From positions 1 through 22,607 of IMG/VR virus record IMGVR_UViG_3300029309_000372: 22,607 nt of DNA; one strand, written 5' to 3'. Below are positions 1 to 5,879 of this stretch, piece after piece (position 1 is the first letter of the stretch; every line of letters starts with the position of its first letter). The DNA is from a virus. The translations under genes were made by a program, and so were the position numbers. A model generated the notes under the pieces. It searched no databases, had not been told where the DNA came from, and saw only the letters and a list, made by a program, of their open reading frames with translations.

Positions 1-1
1 C

Positions 2-478
2 TTTGCATCGGTAAACGAACCTGAGTTTTTAGCAGACGGCAGTGGTAATAGAAGATTCTGGTGCATTAAGGTTACAGACATAAACCCACACCACGGTATT
101 GATATGCAACAAGTGTGGGCAGAGGTTAAGGCAACTATCTATGAGCCGGGCAATAAGAATTGGTACCTAAGCACAGAAGAAAGAGATATGTTGCAAGAAA
201 GCAATGAAGGTTTCAGAACACAAGGTGCGGTTGAAGACTTGCTGTTGCAACACGTGGACTTTGTGGCTGATGCAGAAGACAAAGAGCCATGGCAACTCAC
301 AGCTTTACTCAGAGCATTGGGTATACGCAATCCTCGTAATATAGATTTTAAAGATGCTAGCAGAGTGTTGACTGACCGTGGTGTTGAGCCAAGAAAGACC
401 AATGGCAAAAAAGTTTATGATGTAAATTTAATTGACTTACCTGAAGACAATAAGGTTTGGGATGAGTCACCGTTTTAA
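2..478 (+). CDS. VapE-type primase/helicase, C-terminal part (5' truncated)
   Basis: The frame is open from base 2 and runs to TAA at 476-478, so about 158 C-terminal codons are visible and the start lies outside the window. The first residues read FASVNEPEFLADGSGNRRFW, which matches the late part of the virulence-associated E (VapE/VirE) ATPase domain, where a GNRRFW-type segment carries the sensor arginines. VapE proteins are phage and satellite replication proteins of the SF3/AAA+ helicase type, often paired with a primase domain. The tail (about residues 60-158) is acidic and looks like a small winged-helix C-terminal domain; that part is inference. The next gene follows within 15 nt, so it probably heads or sits inside an early replication operon. 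ATG at 104 is internal, not the true start. Confidence 0.75.
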   Translation, partial: FASVNEPEFLADGSGNRRFWCIKVTDINPHHGIDMQQVWAEVKATIYEPGNKNWYLSTEERDMLQESNEGFRTQGAVEDLLLQHVDFVADAEDKEPWQLTALLRALGIRNPRNIDFKDASRVLTDRGVEPRKTNGKKVYDVNLIDLPEDNKVWDESPF

Positions 479-492
479 AAAAGGAGATGTAT

Positions 493-711
493 ATGTTTGG
501 TAAAAAAGATGATGCTTTGCAAAACGCAAGCAAGATGACAGGTGAAGAAGTGATTGATGCTTATGCAAGATTAAACTTGTATCAGAAAGCAGCTATGCTT
601 AGGCTCTTGGTTCGTGATGTGATATTTAAAGTCAACAACGAAGAGGTCAGTGGATTGAACTTTACTGACATAAAAGTTGATGGAGCAATCATAATTGCAG
701 ATGAAAAATAA
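493..711 (+). CDS. Small hypothetical protein (72 aa)
   Basis: A short acidic and helical protein that I do not recognise. It begins MFGKKDDALQNASKMTGEEV and ends with a beta-rich stretch (GLNFTDIKVDGAIIIADEK). ATG at 487 and 493 are both in frame. The Shine-Dalgarno AAGGAG at 481-486 abuts ATG 487 with no spacer but lies six bases from ATG 493, so 493 is chosen. It follows the VapE-type gene by 14 nt and is probably co-transcribed. It ends just before a strong-looking promoter, so it is likely the last gene of the upstream transcription unit. No membrane segment or metal site is visible. Confidence 0.6.
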   Translation: MFGKKDDALQNASKMTGEEVIDAYARLNLYQKAAMLRLLVRDVIFKVNNEEVSGLNFTDIKVDGAIIIADEK

Positions 712-734
712 TTAAATAAAAGTGTTAAAAAGTG

Positions 735-762
735 TTGATAATAAATGTTAGCTGTGTATAAT
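735..762 (+). promoter_or_regulatory. Sigma70-type promoter
   Basis: TTGATA at 735-740 and a perfect TATAAT at 757-762 are separated by 16 nt. The element lies in the 83-nt gap before the gene at 795. The preceding AATAAAAGTGTT context recurs at the promoter at 6754-6782. It probably drives the run of small genes from 795 to the methyltransferase. Confidence 0.7.
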
Positions 763-794
763 ATAGGTATATCAAATAAAAAAGGAGAAACGAT

Positions 795-1112
795 ATGACA
801 TTAACATTAGTAAAAAACCCAAAGTTTGCTAAAAGAGTTGAATACACAACTGAGCAAAAAAGAGATAACTTTGCAGAGTTCTACAAACTTGCAAACAAGG
901 TACATCACTTCAGACAGTTTGGTCTTGCTAAAAACAAAGAAGACTTACATTGGAAAGATGAGATGTATGCAGTTATCGACCCTAAAGACTTTAACAAATT
1001 TGCAGATGCTGTTGGATTTGTATGTGGTAGTCCATTAGAGGTTGAAGAAAAAATTAGCCATAAAAAAATGATGGTCTATGCTAGTGGCTATTGGAATTGC
1101 ATAGGTCAATAA
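795..1112 (+). CDS. Hypothetical early protein (105 aa)
   Basis: I do not recognise this protein. It starts at ATG 795, eight bases after AAAGGAG (781-787), and is the first gene downstream of the promoter at 735-762. It is soluble, lysine-rich and aromatic-rich, with the C-terminus ASGYWNCIGQ. Two cysteines (in FVCGS and WNCIG) do not form a metal-binding pair. Position and length fit a phage early host-interaction or regulatory protein, but nothing in the sequence shows a function. The overlapping frame at 826-1038 has no ribosome site and is a shadow. Confidence 0.65.
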   Translation: MTLTLVKNPKFAKRVEYTTEQKRDNFAEFYKLANKVHHFRQFGLAKNKEDLHWKDEMYAVIDPKDFNKFADAVGFVCGSPLEVEEKISHKKMMVYASGYWNCIGQ

Positions 1113-1136
1113 TATTAATTATAAAAGGAGATAAAC

Positions 1137-1343
1137 ATGGAAAACAAAAAATTAACCAAAGGTAAGTGTGAGATTACTACTAGACACCCAAATGGCAAAA
1201 TGGTTGTTTTAGAGGGCAACATTGTAGAAGTTAAACATAATCGTTGCGAAGTAGAAATCCCAAAATACAACGGCAAGGTTGGTGAGACTGTAATTAGAAC
1301 AATACCAAATTGGTGTCTTACAAATGTAGAAGGGGTGGCGTAA
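1137..1343 (+). CDS. Small hypothetical protein (68 aa)
   Basis: A small basic, beta-rich protein with AAAAGGAG at 1123-1130 and ATG at 1137. The layout CEITTRHPNGKMVVLEGNIV, followed by more strands, suggests a small OB- or SH3-like barrel. This is inference from strand pattern only. Its TAA (1341-1343) overlaps the next ATG by one base (TAATG), so translation of the two is probably coupled. It is the second gene in the small-gene operon starting at 795. No family is recognised. Confidence 0.6.
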   Translation: MENKKLTKGKCEITTRHPNGKMVVLEGNIVEVKHNRCEVEIPKYNGKVGETVIRTIPNWCLTNVEGVA

Positions 1344-1534
1344 TGGGTATTACACTTAAAAAACTACCAAAAACAAGCAAGTCAGAATATTCAGTCTATG
1401 AATACAATGATTGGCAAATAGAAGATACAGGGGTAAATTGGATGGTTACGAGAAAACCAAACCCTTCTTTTGTTTTGCATTTTTTTAACCTAAAAGATGC
1501 AAGAAACTATATACAAAATCAAGAGGTGGCCTAA
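1343..1534 (+). CDS. Small hypothetical protein (63 aa)
   Basis: Begins at ATG 1343, overlapping the previous stop by one base, with GGGGTGG-type purines just upstream. The frame is open upstream to 1310 through a TTG, but that would overlap the previous gene and lacks a ribosome site. The protein (MGITLKKLPKTSKSEYSVYE...) has alternating aromatic and polar residues and looks like a compact alpha/beta fold (YNDWQIEDTGVNWMVTRKP, then a helix KDARNYIQNQ). That arrangement resembles small phage proteins of unknown role. No function can be assigned. Confidence 0.55.
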   Translation: MGITLKKLPKTSKSEYSVYEYNDWQIEDTGVNWMVTRKPNPSFVLHFFNLKDARNYIQNQEVA

Positions 1535-1806
1535 TGAAATTTTATTATGTACAAGATGTAAATGGCTACAATTCTCAAATATTCAGCACAAAAAAAGCTG
1601 CATTAGATTGGATTAAAACGTCTAACAATCGTAGTAGCATGTATGACTACGGTGATGAAGCATATTTTACTAAAGAAGATATACAGGTTATGTATGTGCC
1701 ATCATTAACTAAAAAATCATTACTAGGTGCTTTTATTGATATAAGCATGATAGTTGGTTCAAAAATTTATGCGCCTGAGGTAGAAGATTTTTATAACATT
1801 AAGTAA
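1534..1806 (+). CDS. Hypothetical protein (90 aa)
   Basis: ATG 1534 overlaps the upstream TAA by one base, with AGAGGTGG as ribosome site. The N-terminus (MKFYYVQDVNGYNSQIFSTK, then KAALDWIKTSNN) suggests a strand-helix pattern in which a residue or cofactor could be sensed, but I do not recognise a family. The middle is tyrosine-rich (SMYDYGDEAYFTKEDI) and the C-terminal third is mildly hydrophobic (LLGAFIDISMIVGSKIY), too polar for a confident membrane span. It is part of the operon of small unknown genes feeding into the methyltransferase. Confidence 0.55.
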   Translation: MKFYYVQDVNGYNSQIFSTKKAALDWIKTSNNRSSMYDYGDEAYFTKEDIQVMYVPSLTKKSLLGAFIDISMIVGSKIYAPEVEDFYNIK

Positions 1807-1822
1807 AAAAGGAAATCTATGA

Positions 1823-1993
1823 ATGAAAGATAAAAAAGAAGAGTTGTACCAAAAGATAAAGAAACAAGATGAAAATGGTTGGCTTGAAAGTGAGGTACAA
1901 ATCATTTGTGATACTTATGGTCTTGATGAAACCAAAGACCGAGACGAAATACGCATGATAATTTTACAGCAAAGACTCAATGAAACACGATGA
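1823..1993 (+). CDS. Small hypothetical protein (56 aa)
   Basis: A 56-codon frame beginning MKDKKEELYQKIKKQDENGW and ending LQQRLNETR. It is highly charged and predicted helical by eye. AAAAAAGG (1805-1812) lies ten bases upstream; an alternative ATG at 1819 leads to an immediate stop. The spacing to the previous gene (16 nt) and overlap with the next tiny frame fit the compact operon. One cysteine; no metal motif. Coding use (A-rich third positions) matches its neighbours. Function unknown. Confidence 0.5.
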   Translation: MKDKKEELYQKIKKQDENGWLESEVQIICDTYGLDETKDRDEIRMIILQQRLNETR

Positions 1994-2057
1994 GCAGATG
2001 TATTGGATTGCTGTAGGCAGTCTTTTGGTCTTTGTGTGGCTAGTTATATACATGTAG
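1980..2057 (+). CDS. Possible 25-aa single-span membrane peptide
   Basis: ATG 1980 overlaps the preceding gene by 14 nt in another frame. The product is a charged head (MKHDEQ) followed by one hydrophobic helix (WIAVGSLLVFVWLVIY) and stops at TAG 2055-2057. The ribosome site is poor, so it may rely on coupling to the upstream gene. Tiny membrane peptides are common in phage early regions, but this one could be chance. Confidence 0.35.
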   Translation: MKHDEQMYWIAVGSLLVFVWLVIYM

Positions 2058-2070
2058 AATGGAGAGATAA

Positions 2071-2238
2071 ATGAATCAAGTTAAATGTGAAAAGTGTAAG
2101 AAAAGCTTAGCAGATTTTTCTGACAACACGGATTGGGGTGATGGTACAGGTGAAGATGAATACTTTTGTCATGACTGTGAAATAAGTACCGTCATGCCTT
2201 ATAAGAAAGTATATGAAAAACCATACACACTAGAATGA
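2071..2238 (+). CDS. Small zinc-ribbon-like protein (55 aa)
   Basis: Starts at ATG 2071 five bases after GGAGAG-type purines (2060-2065). It carries two CxxC knuckles, CEKC near residue 6 and CHDC near residue 35, separated by an acidic loop (DWGDGTGEDE). This arrangement is that of a zinc ribbon, a fold used for nucleic-acid or protein binding. Its TGA (2236-2238) overlaps the methyltransferase ATG (2235-2237) in an ATGA junction, so the two are probably translated together. It could be an accessory factor of the methyltransferase, but that is inference from position only. Confidence 0.65.
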   Translation: MNQVKCEKCKKSLADFSDNTDWGDGTGEDEYFCHDCEISTVMPYKKVYEKPYTLE

Positions 2239-4124
2239 AGGTACTAAGTTTATTTGATGGCATGAGTTGTGGTCGTATCGCACTCGACCAACTAGGCATA
2301 CCTGTCGAAACCTATTACGCTAGTGAGATAGATAAGTATGCTATTCAAGTCAGTCAAGCAAACTATCCAGACATTATACAAGTAGGTGATATATGTGACC
2401 TAGACCCAAAAGATTACATGGATGTGGACTTAATGCTTGCAGGCAGTCCATGTCAGGGATTTTCATTTGCGGGAAAGCAGCTTGCCTTTGATGACCCAAG
2501 GAGTGCATTGTTCTTTGAATTTATACGCCTTCTCAAAGCAATCAAGCCAAAATATTTCTTATTAGAAAACGTAAGAATGAAAAAAGAGTTCTTACAGGTC
2601 ATATCGCAACAAGTATCAGAGTGTTATCCTGAGATACCCTTTGGCATAGAACCCATTTTTATTAACAGTTCGTTGGTATCAGCACAATCTCGCCAACGCT
2701 ACTATTGGACTAACATACCCGGAATCAAACAACCTGAAGAACGAGGTATTGTGCTTAGGGATATATTAGAGACAGAAACAGATGAGCAACCTGTTAAGGA
2801 CACAGAAAGAAATCAAAGGCACTATAGGGATGAAGATGAGAAGTCTTTGTGTATGACAGCTACCATGTACAAGGGTGCAGGCAATAATGGTATGACCTTA
2901 GTTCCTAATAAGCCTATCAAGGTAGGCATGAACGTAGAGCAAGTAAAGATTAGAAAGCACGAGGTTGATATAGTTGGATTGCAACAATGTATTTTAAGCC
3001 ATTATGCAAAGTGTGGTATGAGTAAAAGAGAGATAGCTAAGCAGCTTAAAGACAAATATTCTACGGTAGAACATTATTTTAGAAACCTTGGTAGCGAATA
3101 CTTTGCTATACCATCAGACGAGCATTGGCCTCAGTTAAAAGAAATATTAAACATCAAGACCAATAAGTATGATAAGTCCATCATGGAGTTTGAGTATCGT
3201 GACGGTGTATTTGAAAGCACACAAAGAGTTTATAGCGAAGAAGGTAAGTCACCAACGCTTACTGCATCTAACACAGAGCAGATGATAGAGACTAAGCCTA
3301 AGAAAGCATACGACATACCTAGAGACATACTCAAAGACAATGAAAGGCAACGCAGGGTCTATGACCCAAGTGGCAAATCGCCTACGATATTGGGCAGAAG
3401 TGATAGTCCAAAAATTACCTCACCCAAGCAAGTAGGCACAGCAGTAGATATAAACGGACATGACATACTCAAACGAGTTTATAGTCCAGATGGTAAGTCG
3501 CCTACAGTAACAGCTTGTAGCGGTGGTAACAATGAGCCTAAGGTGGTTGTTGGTGGTGCTTTACGAGCTAGGTCAAAAGATAAAGATGGAAAGCATGTTG
3601 GTTGGAAAGAAACAAAGCCTGAACAAATGTTAGAACTGCGTAAAGATAATAAGTCAAACGCTGTTTCATCAGTAAGCAAAGATAGTTTAGTGGTAAAAGG
3701 TGGTCGTGTAGTTGGTAGGGCTTATGACAAAGATGGTAAACGCATGGATAGATTTGGTGACTCAGTAGCAGGAAAAACAAAGCAAACACTCGAAGTTCGA
3801 GAAGACAATAAAACAAACGCTATTACAACAGTAGGTAAAGATAGTGTTGTGGTTGAAAAGTCACACCCTTTGAAAGCAAACTATTACAAATCATCACGTG
3901 CTAACTTTGAGAATGATACGAGTAAAGGTGGTAAGTTCTCAGCTACAGGTGTGCAGCAAGAAGACCTAACATGGCGTAAGCTCACACCCTTAGAGTGTGA
4001 ACGTTTACAGACAGTCCCGGACAACTACACGAACCATGTGTCTAACACTCAAAGATATAAGATGTTGGGTAACGGTTGGACAGTTGAAGTGATTAAACAC
4101 ATATTTAATAACATGGAGTATTAA
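2235..4124 (+). CDS. DNA (cytosine-5) methyltransferase, probably multispecific
   Basis: A 629-residue C5-methyltransferase that would transfer a methyl group from SAM to cytosine in DNA. Visible motifs: I (SLFDGMSCGRIAL, 5-17), IV with the catalytic cysteine (GSPCQG, Cys73), VI (LLENVR, 109-114), VIII (QSRQRYYW, 151-158), IX (LTPLECERLQTVPDNYT, 583-599) and X (MLGNGWTV, 610-617). The order and spacing of VIII to IX are unusual: about 420 residues separate them, against roughly 100-150 in a single-specificity enzyme. This insert holds a helix-turn-helix-like segment (about 250-285) and repeated recognition-like segments (see 3222-3854). Phage enzymes with several target-recognition domains are known from Bacillus phages such as SPbeta and phi3T; this looks like the same principle. 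The likely role is protection of phage DNA from host restriction. No cognate endonuclease is nearby. Confidence 0.9.
   Translation: MKVLSLFDGMSCGRIALDQLGIPVETYYASEIDKYAIQVSQANYPDIIQVGDICDLDPKDYMDVDLMLAGSPCQGFSFAGKQLAFDDPRSALFFEFIRLLKAIKPKYFLLENVRMKKEFLQVISQQVSECYPEIPFGIEPIFINSSLVSAQSRQRYYWTNIPGIKQPEERGIVLRDILETETDEQPVKDTERNQRHYRDEDEKSLCMTATMYKGAGNNGMTLVPNKPIKVGMNVEQVKIRKHEVDIVGLQQCILSHYAKCGMSKREIAKQLKDKYSTVEHYFRNLGSEYFAIPSDEHWPQLKEILNIKTNKYDKSIMEFEYRDGVFESTQRVYSEEGKSPTLTASNTEQMIETKPKKAYDIPRDILKDNERQRRVYDPSGKSPTILGRSDSPKITSPKQVGTAVDINGHDILKRVYSPDGKSPTVTACSGGNNEPKVVVGGALRARSKDKDGKHVGWKETKPEQMLELRKDNKSNAVSSVSKDSLVVKGGRVVGRAYDKDGKRMDRFGDSVAGKTKQTLEVREDNKTNAITTVGKDSVVVEKSHPLKANYYKSSRANFENDTSKGGKFSATGVQQEDLTWRKLTPLECERLQTVPDNYTNHVSNTQRYKMLGNGWTVEVIKHIFNNMEY
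3222..3854 (+). repeat. Reiterated target-recognition-like segments in the methyltransferase
   Basis: At protein level, three copies of an RVYxxxGKSPTxTA-type segment (residues 330-352, 373-394, 413-439) are followed by two copies of an LExRxDNKxNAxxxVxKDSxVV segment (466-487 and 519-540). Both segment types resemble recognition-region motifs that normally occur once per enzyme. Codon-level divergence between copies argues against recent duplication. Confidence 0.75.
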
Positions 4125-4211
4125 TTGGATAGAAGAAAAATACCTAAACATTTAAGGCATTTATCGGACCAGGCTTTGCAATGTTTGTTATACATATTTA
4201 GAGCAAGGTAA
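4125..4211 (+). CDS. Possible 28-aa TTG-start microprotein
   Basis: TTG at 4125 follows the methyltransferase stop directly, and GGAG at 4115-4118 lies six bases upstream, an ideal spacing. The frame reads MDRRKIPKHLRHLSDQALQ and continues to a TAA at 4209-4211; it is basic and helical. Nothing else supports it, and it could be chance. Confidence 0.3.
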   Translation: MDRRKIPKHLRHLSDQALQCLLYIFRAR

Positions 4212-4215
4212 CGAC

Positions 4216-4487
4216 AGGGTAGGGTAGGGCATAGTAAATTGCTCAACATTACAGCTTTATGCGTCTGGTGTAAGGGATAGGGTACAGCAAGAGGGGATAA
4301 TACCCTTTTCCTTACCCTGACCGTAAACGCTGATTCTACCGTTGTTTAAGGTGTTATTAGTGTATAGGGTATAGTATTATTAATAATAATAATAATTATA
4401 ATAATATAGGAGTACAGGTATATATATAGTATGGCTAATATATACATATATAAGAATAGGGAAAGCATACCCTCTACCCTCTACCCT
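4216..4487. repeat. AGGGTA/TACCCT hexamer cluster
   Basis: Nine exact copies of one hexamer in either orientation within 272 bases: AGGGTA at 4216, 4221, 4279 and 4366; TACCCT at 4301, 4313, 4468, 4475 and 4482. The first group is spaced 5 bases apart, the last three 7 bases apart. The cluster ends 24 bases before terS. Likely a protein-binding array such as a packaging site, an origin or an operator; which one is inference. Confidence 0.7.
4270..4315. repeat. Long imperfect inverted repeat (hairpin)
   Basis: Left arm 4270-4284 (GTAAGGGATAGGGTA) and right arm 4301-4315 (TACCCTTTTCCTTAC) match at 13 of 15 positions around a 16-base loop. Each arm contains one hexamer of the cluster. No T-run follows, so it does not look like an intrinsic terminator. 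Confidence 0.6.
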
Positions 4488-4510
4488 AATATTACATTTA
4501 AGGACATTTG

Positions 4511-5035
4511 ATGGCTAATTATAAAAAGAAAGGTAAGAAGGCTCCTGATAAACCATTGGTTAATAGACCAGCAGCATTTGAATCTGACCCGGAGTTTGCA
4601 CTAACAGAAATGCAAACAGCCTTTGTTTGGCATTATGTAAATGACAATTGCACACAAACTGAGGCTGCAAGAAGAGCAGGGTTCGAGTTCCCGGCGCAAG
4701 CAGCTACTAGGTTTCTCAATGGCAAAGAATATCCAAATGTACTTAAAGCCATCAAGGTTGGTCGAGAAGAGTTGGCACATAGATATGCAATCACTCCTGA
4801 GAAGACAGCAAAAATGTTATGGCAGATAAGTGAAGAGGCCTATAACAAAGGTCAGTTCAATGCTTCAGTATCTGCATTACGAGAACTGAACGAGCTTGCT
4901 GGGTTAAAGATTAAGAAGACAGAGAACTTAAACATCACAGCCAATCTGGATAATATGAGTCATAAAGATATAGAAGGCAGACTAAAAGAAATATTCGGTG
5001 GCGATATAATCGATGCACAAGTAGATGACGTGTAA
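4511..5035 (+). CDS. terS: Terminase small subunit
   Basis: A 174-residue protein of the Terminase_2 (PF03592-like) type, the DNA-recognition subunit of the phage packaging motor. After a basic N-terminal tail (KKKGKKAPDK), residues about 31-60 (LTEMQTAFVWHYV, then CTQTEAARRAGF) form the family's N-terminal helix-turn-helix. The following helices (NASVSALRELNELAGL) resemble the oligomerisation region, and the acidic tail (IFGGDIIDAQVDDV) fits the part that contacts the large subunit. ATG 4511 is chosen over TTG 4508 because AAGGA (4500-4504) sits six bases upstream of it. Unusually, no large terminase, portal or head gene follows; the next 416 bases hold no supported gene. The hexamer cluster directly upstream is a natural candidate for its binding site. 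Confidence 0.85.
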   Translation: MANYKKKGKKAPDKPLVNRPAAFESDPEFALTEMQTAFVWHYVNDNCTQTEAARRAGFEFPAQAATRFLNGKEYPNVLKAIKVGREELAHRYAITPEKTAKMLWQISEEAYNKGQFNASVSALRELNELAGLKIKKTENLNITANLDNMSHKDIEGRLKEIFGGDIIDAQVDDV

Positions 5036-5451
5036 GAGTTTAGTGCTAGTCCATAAATATCAAATCAAACCTAGTGTTGGCCTTTTTTTCTCCCAAAACT
5101 ATTTTTTTTGACCGGGCGACCCTAAAAAACAAAAAACAACCTAATATCAGTAACTTACGCACACGATAATTTATTGCGTTTCCGGGCATTGTTAATTTAT
5201 GTTGGTCGCATAGTGTCCACAGTGCTAACATCTACACTTTTATGCGGCCAAAAAGCCTATAAACACGGGACTCTATTGGATTCCAAAACCAAATCTCAAA
5301 AAATAATAATTTATTGACCGCACCCCAAAAATATCAGGGCTGCTGTCACAACAGCTATTGCAACTAAGTTATAAAAATTCAATATCCATTTTTCATCGCA
5401 AGTGTTGTTCACAACATAAATTAATGTATAATCTTTTTTAAAGGACATAAC
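5036..5451. other. Gap after terS with no supported gene
   Basis: About 416 bases, richer in C and T on the + strand than the surrounding purine-rich coding DNA. It holds a T8 run followed by a GC-rich patch (GACCGGGCGACCC, around 5110-5122), an exact 11-base direct repeat ATAATTTATTG (5166-5176 and 5306-5316), a small hairpin (5342-5355) and, at its end, a promoter. A 61-codon minus-strand frame (5046-5231) lacks a ribosome site and family resemblance, so I do not call it. A small RNA or a remnant of an excised gene is possible. Confidence 0.5.
5405..5432 (+). promoter_or_regulatory. Probable sigma70-type promoter
   Basis: TTGTTC at 5405-5410 and TATAAT at 5427-5432, spaced 16 nt, just ahead of the ribosome site and ATG at 5452. 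As at 735 and 6754, the -35 box is preceded by GTG (AGTGTTG). It ends the non-coding gap and would start the accessory operon. Confidence 0.6.
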
Positions 5452-5679
5452 ATGAAAATTGATAAACCCGCATTAAAAGAATCAATCGTTGATACGCTGA
5501 TTGGCGCAGTCTTTAATTTTCCATTATCTTGGCTGACCATAACGCTGGTCCTGTTGTTTACTCAGAACTCATTTTTATTGTCGCTAAGCCAATTAATTGT
5601 TTTATCCATAATCGCAATAATCAGAAGATATTATGTTAGAGTATATTTTGATAAGCAGAACAAAAGGAATGGTTTATGA
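5452..5679 (+). CDS. Small two-span membrane protein, DUF7220-like
   Basis: A 75-residue inner-membrane protein with two hydrophobic helices, about residues 15-37 and 41-58, followed by a basic tail (RRYYVRVYFDKQNKRNGL). The arrangement and the C-terminal RRYYVRVYF motif resemble a small phage membrane family that I associate with DUF7220, from memory and not by search. AAAGGA ends ten bases before ATG 5452 and a promoter lies just upstream. It overlaps the next gene by four bases (ATGA). The role is unknown; envelope interaction or superinfection-related functions are possibilities only. Confidence 0.65.
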   Translation: MKIDKPALKESIVDTLIGAVFNFPLSWLTITLVLLFTQNSFLLSLSQLIVLSIIAIIRRYYVRVYFDKQNKRNGL

Positions 5680-5873
5680 GTATAGAAAAAGAAGACATGG
5701 TAAGTATTGATGAGCTTATCAAAGAATTATCAAGAATTAATGAAAGCTTGTTTGCAATAAACAACAACATTGCTCAATTGGTATTGGTTTACCAAATGCA
5801 GCTAATGGCCAGCGAAGAGTTTAAGCAGTTGGCTAATCCAGATTCAAATACCCCAAAAAAAAAGTTACATTAA
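5676..5873 (+). CDS. Small hypothetical helical protein (65 aa)
   Basis: ATG 5676 overlaps the upstream stop as ATGA, and AAAGGAAT purines lie about ten bases upstream. The product is almost entirely helical (SIDELIKELSRINESLFAIN and onward) with leucine/isoleucine heptad-like spacing, so it may be a short coiled coil. It ends with a basic KKKLH tail. It may act with the membrane protein encoded just before it, given the translational coupling. I do not recognise a family. Confidence 0.55.
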   Translation: MSIEKEDMVSIDELIKELSRINESLFAINNNIAQLVLVYQMQLMASEEFKQLANPDSNTPKKKLH

Positions 5874-5879
5874 TTTTTT

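Larger units (their letters stand above)
4212..4510. other. Non-coding block before the terminase gene
   Basis: Roughly 300 bases without a convincing gene. It holds a cluster of AGGGTA/TACCCT hexamers, a 15-bp-arm hairpin and an AT-only microsatellite of TAA/TAT units around 4374-4407. A 26-codon frame (4431-4511, beginning MANIYIYKNRES) would read through the last three hexamers. Its stop overlaps the terS ATG (TGATG), so it may be a leader peptide, but its ribosome site (AGGAG, 4408-4412) is 18 bases away. Confidence 0.5.

Noticed and set aside
826-1038. Second + strand frame inside the 105-aa gene
   Set aside because: No ribosome site, and the gene at 795 has both promoter and Shine-Dalgarno.
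2235-2500. Methyltransferase as part of a complete restriction-modification system
   Set aside because: No endonuclease-like gene lies beside it; an orphan phage enzyme is the simpler reading.
5055-5095. Rho-independent terminator after terS
   Set aside because: The T-runs (5087 and after) are not preceded by a stable GC stem; the best pairing is too weak.
5108-5124. Resemblance of GACCGGGCGACCC to the lambda cohesive end
   Set aside because: The match is short, lacks the spacing of lambda cosN, and lies downstream and not upstream of terS; kept only as part of the gap description.
5046-5231. Minus-strand 61-codon frame in the gap after terS
   Set aside because: No ribosome site before its start, no recognisable motif, and every other gene is on the + strand.
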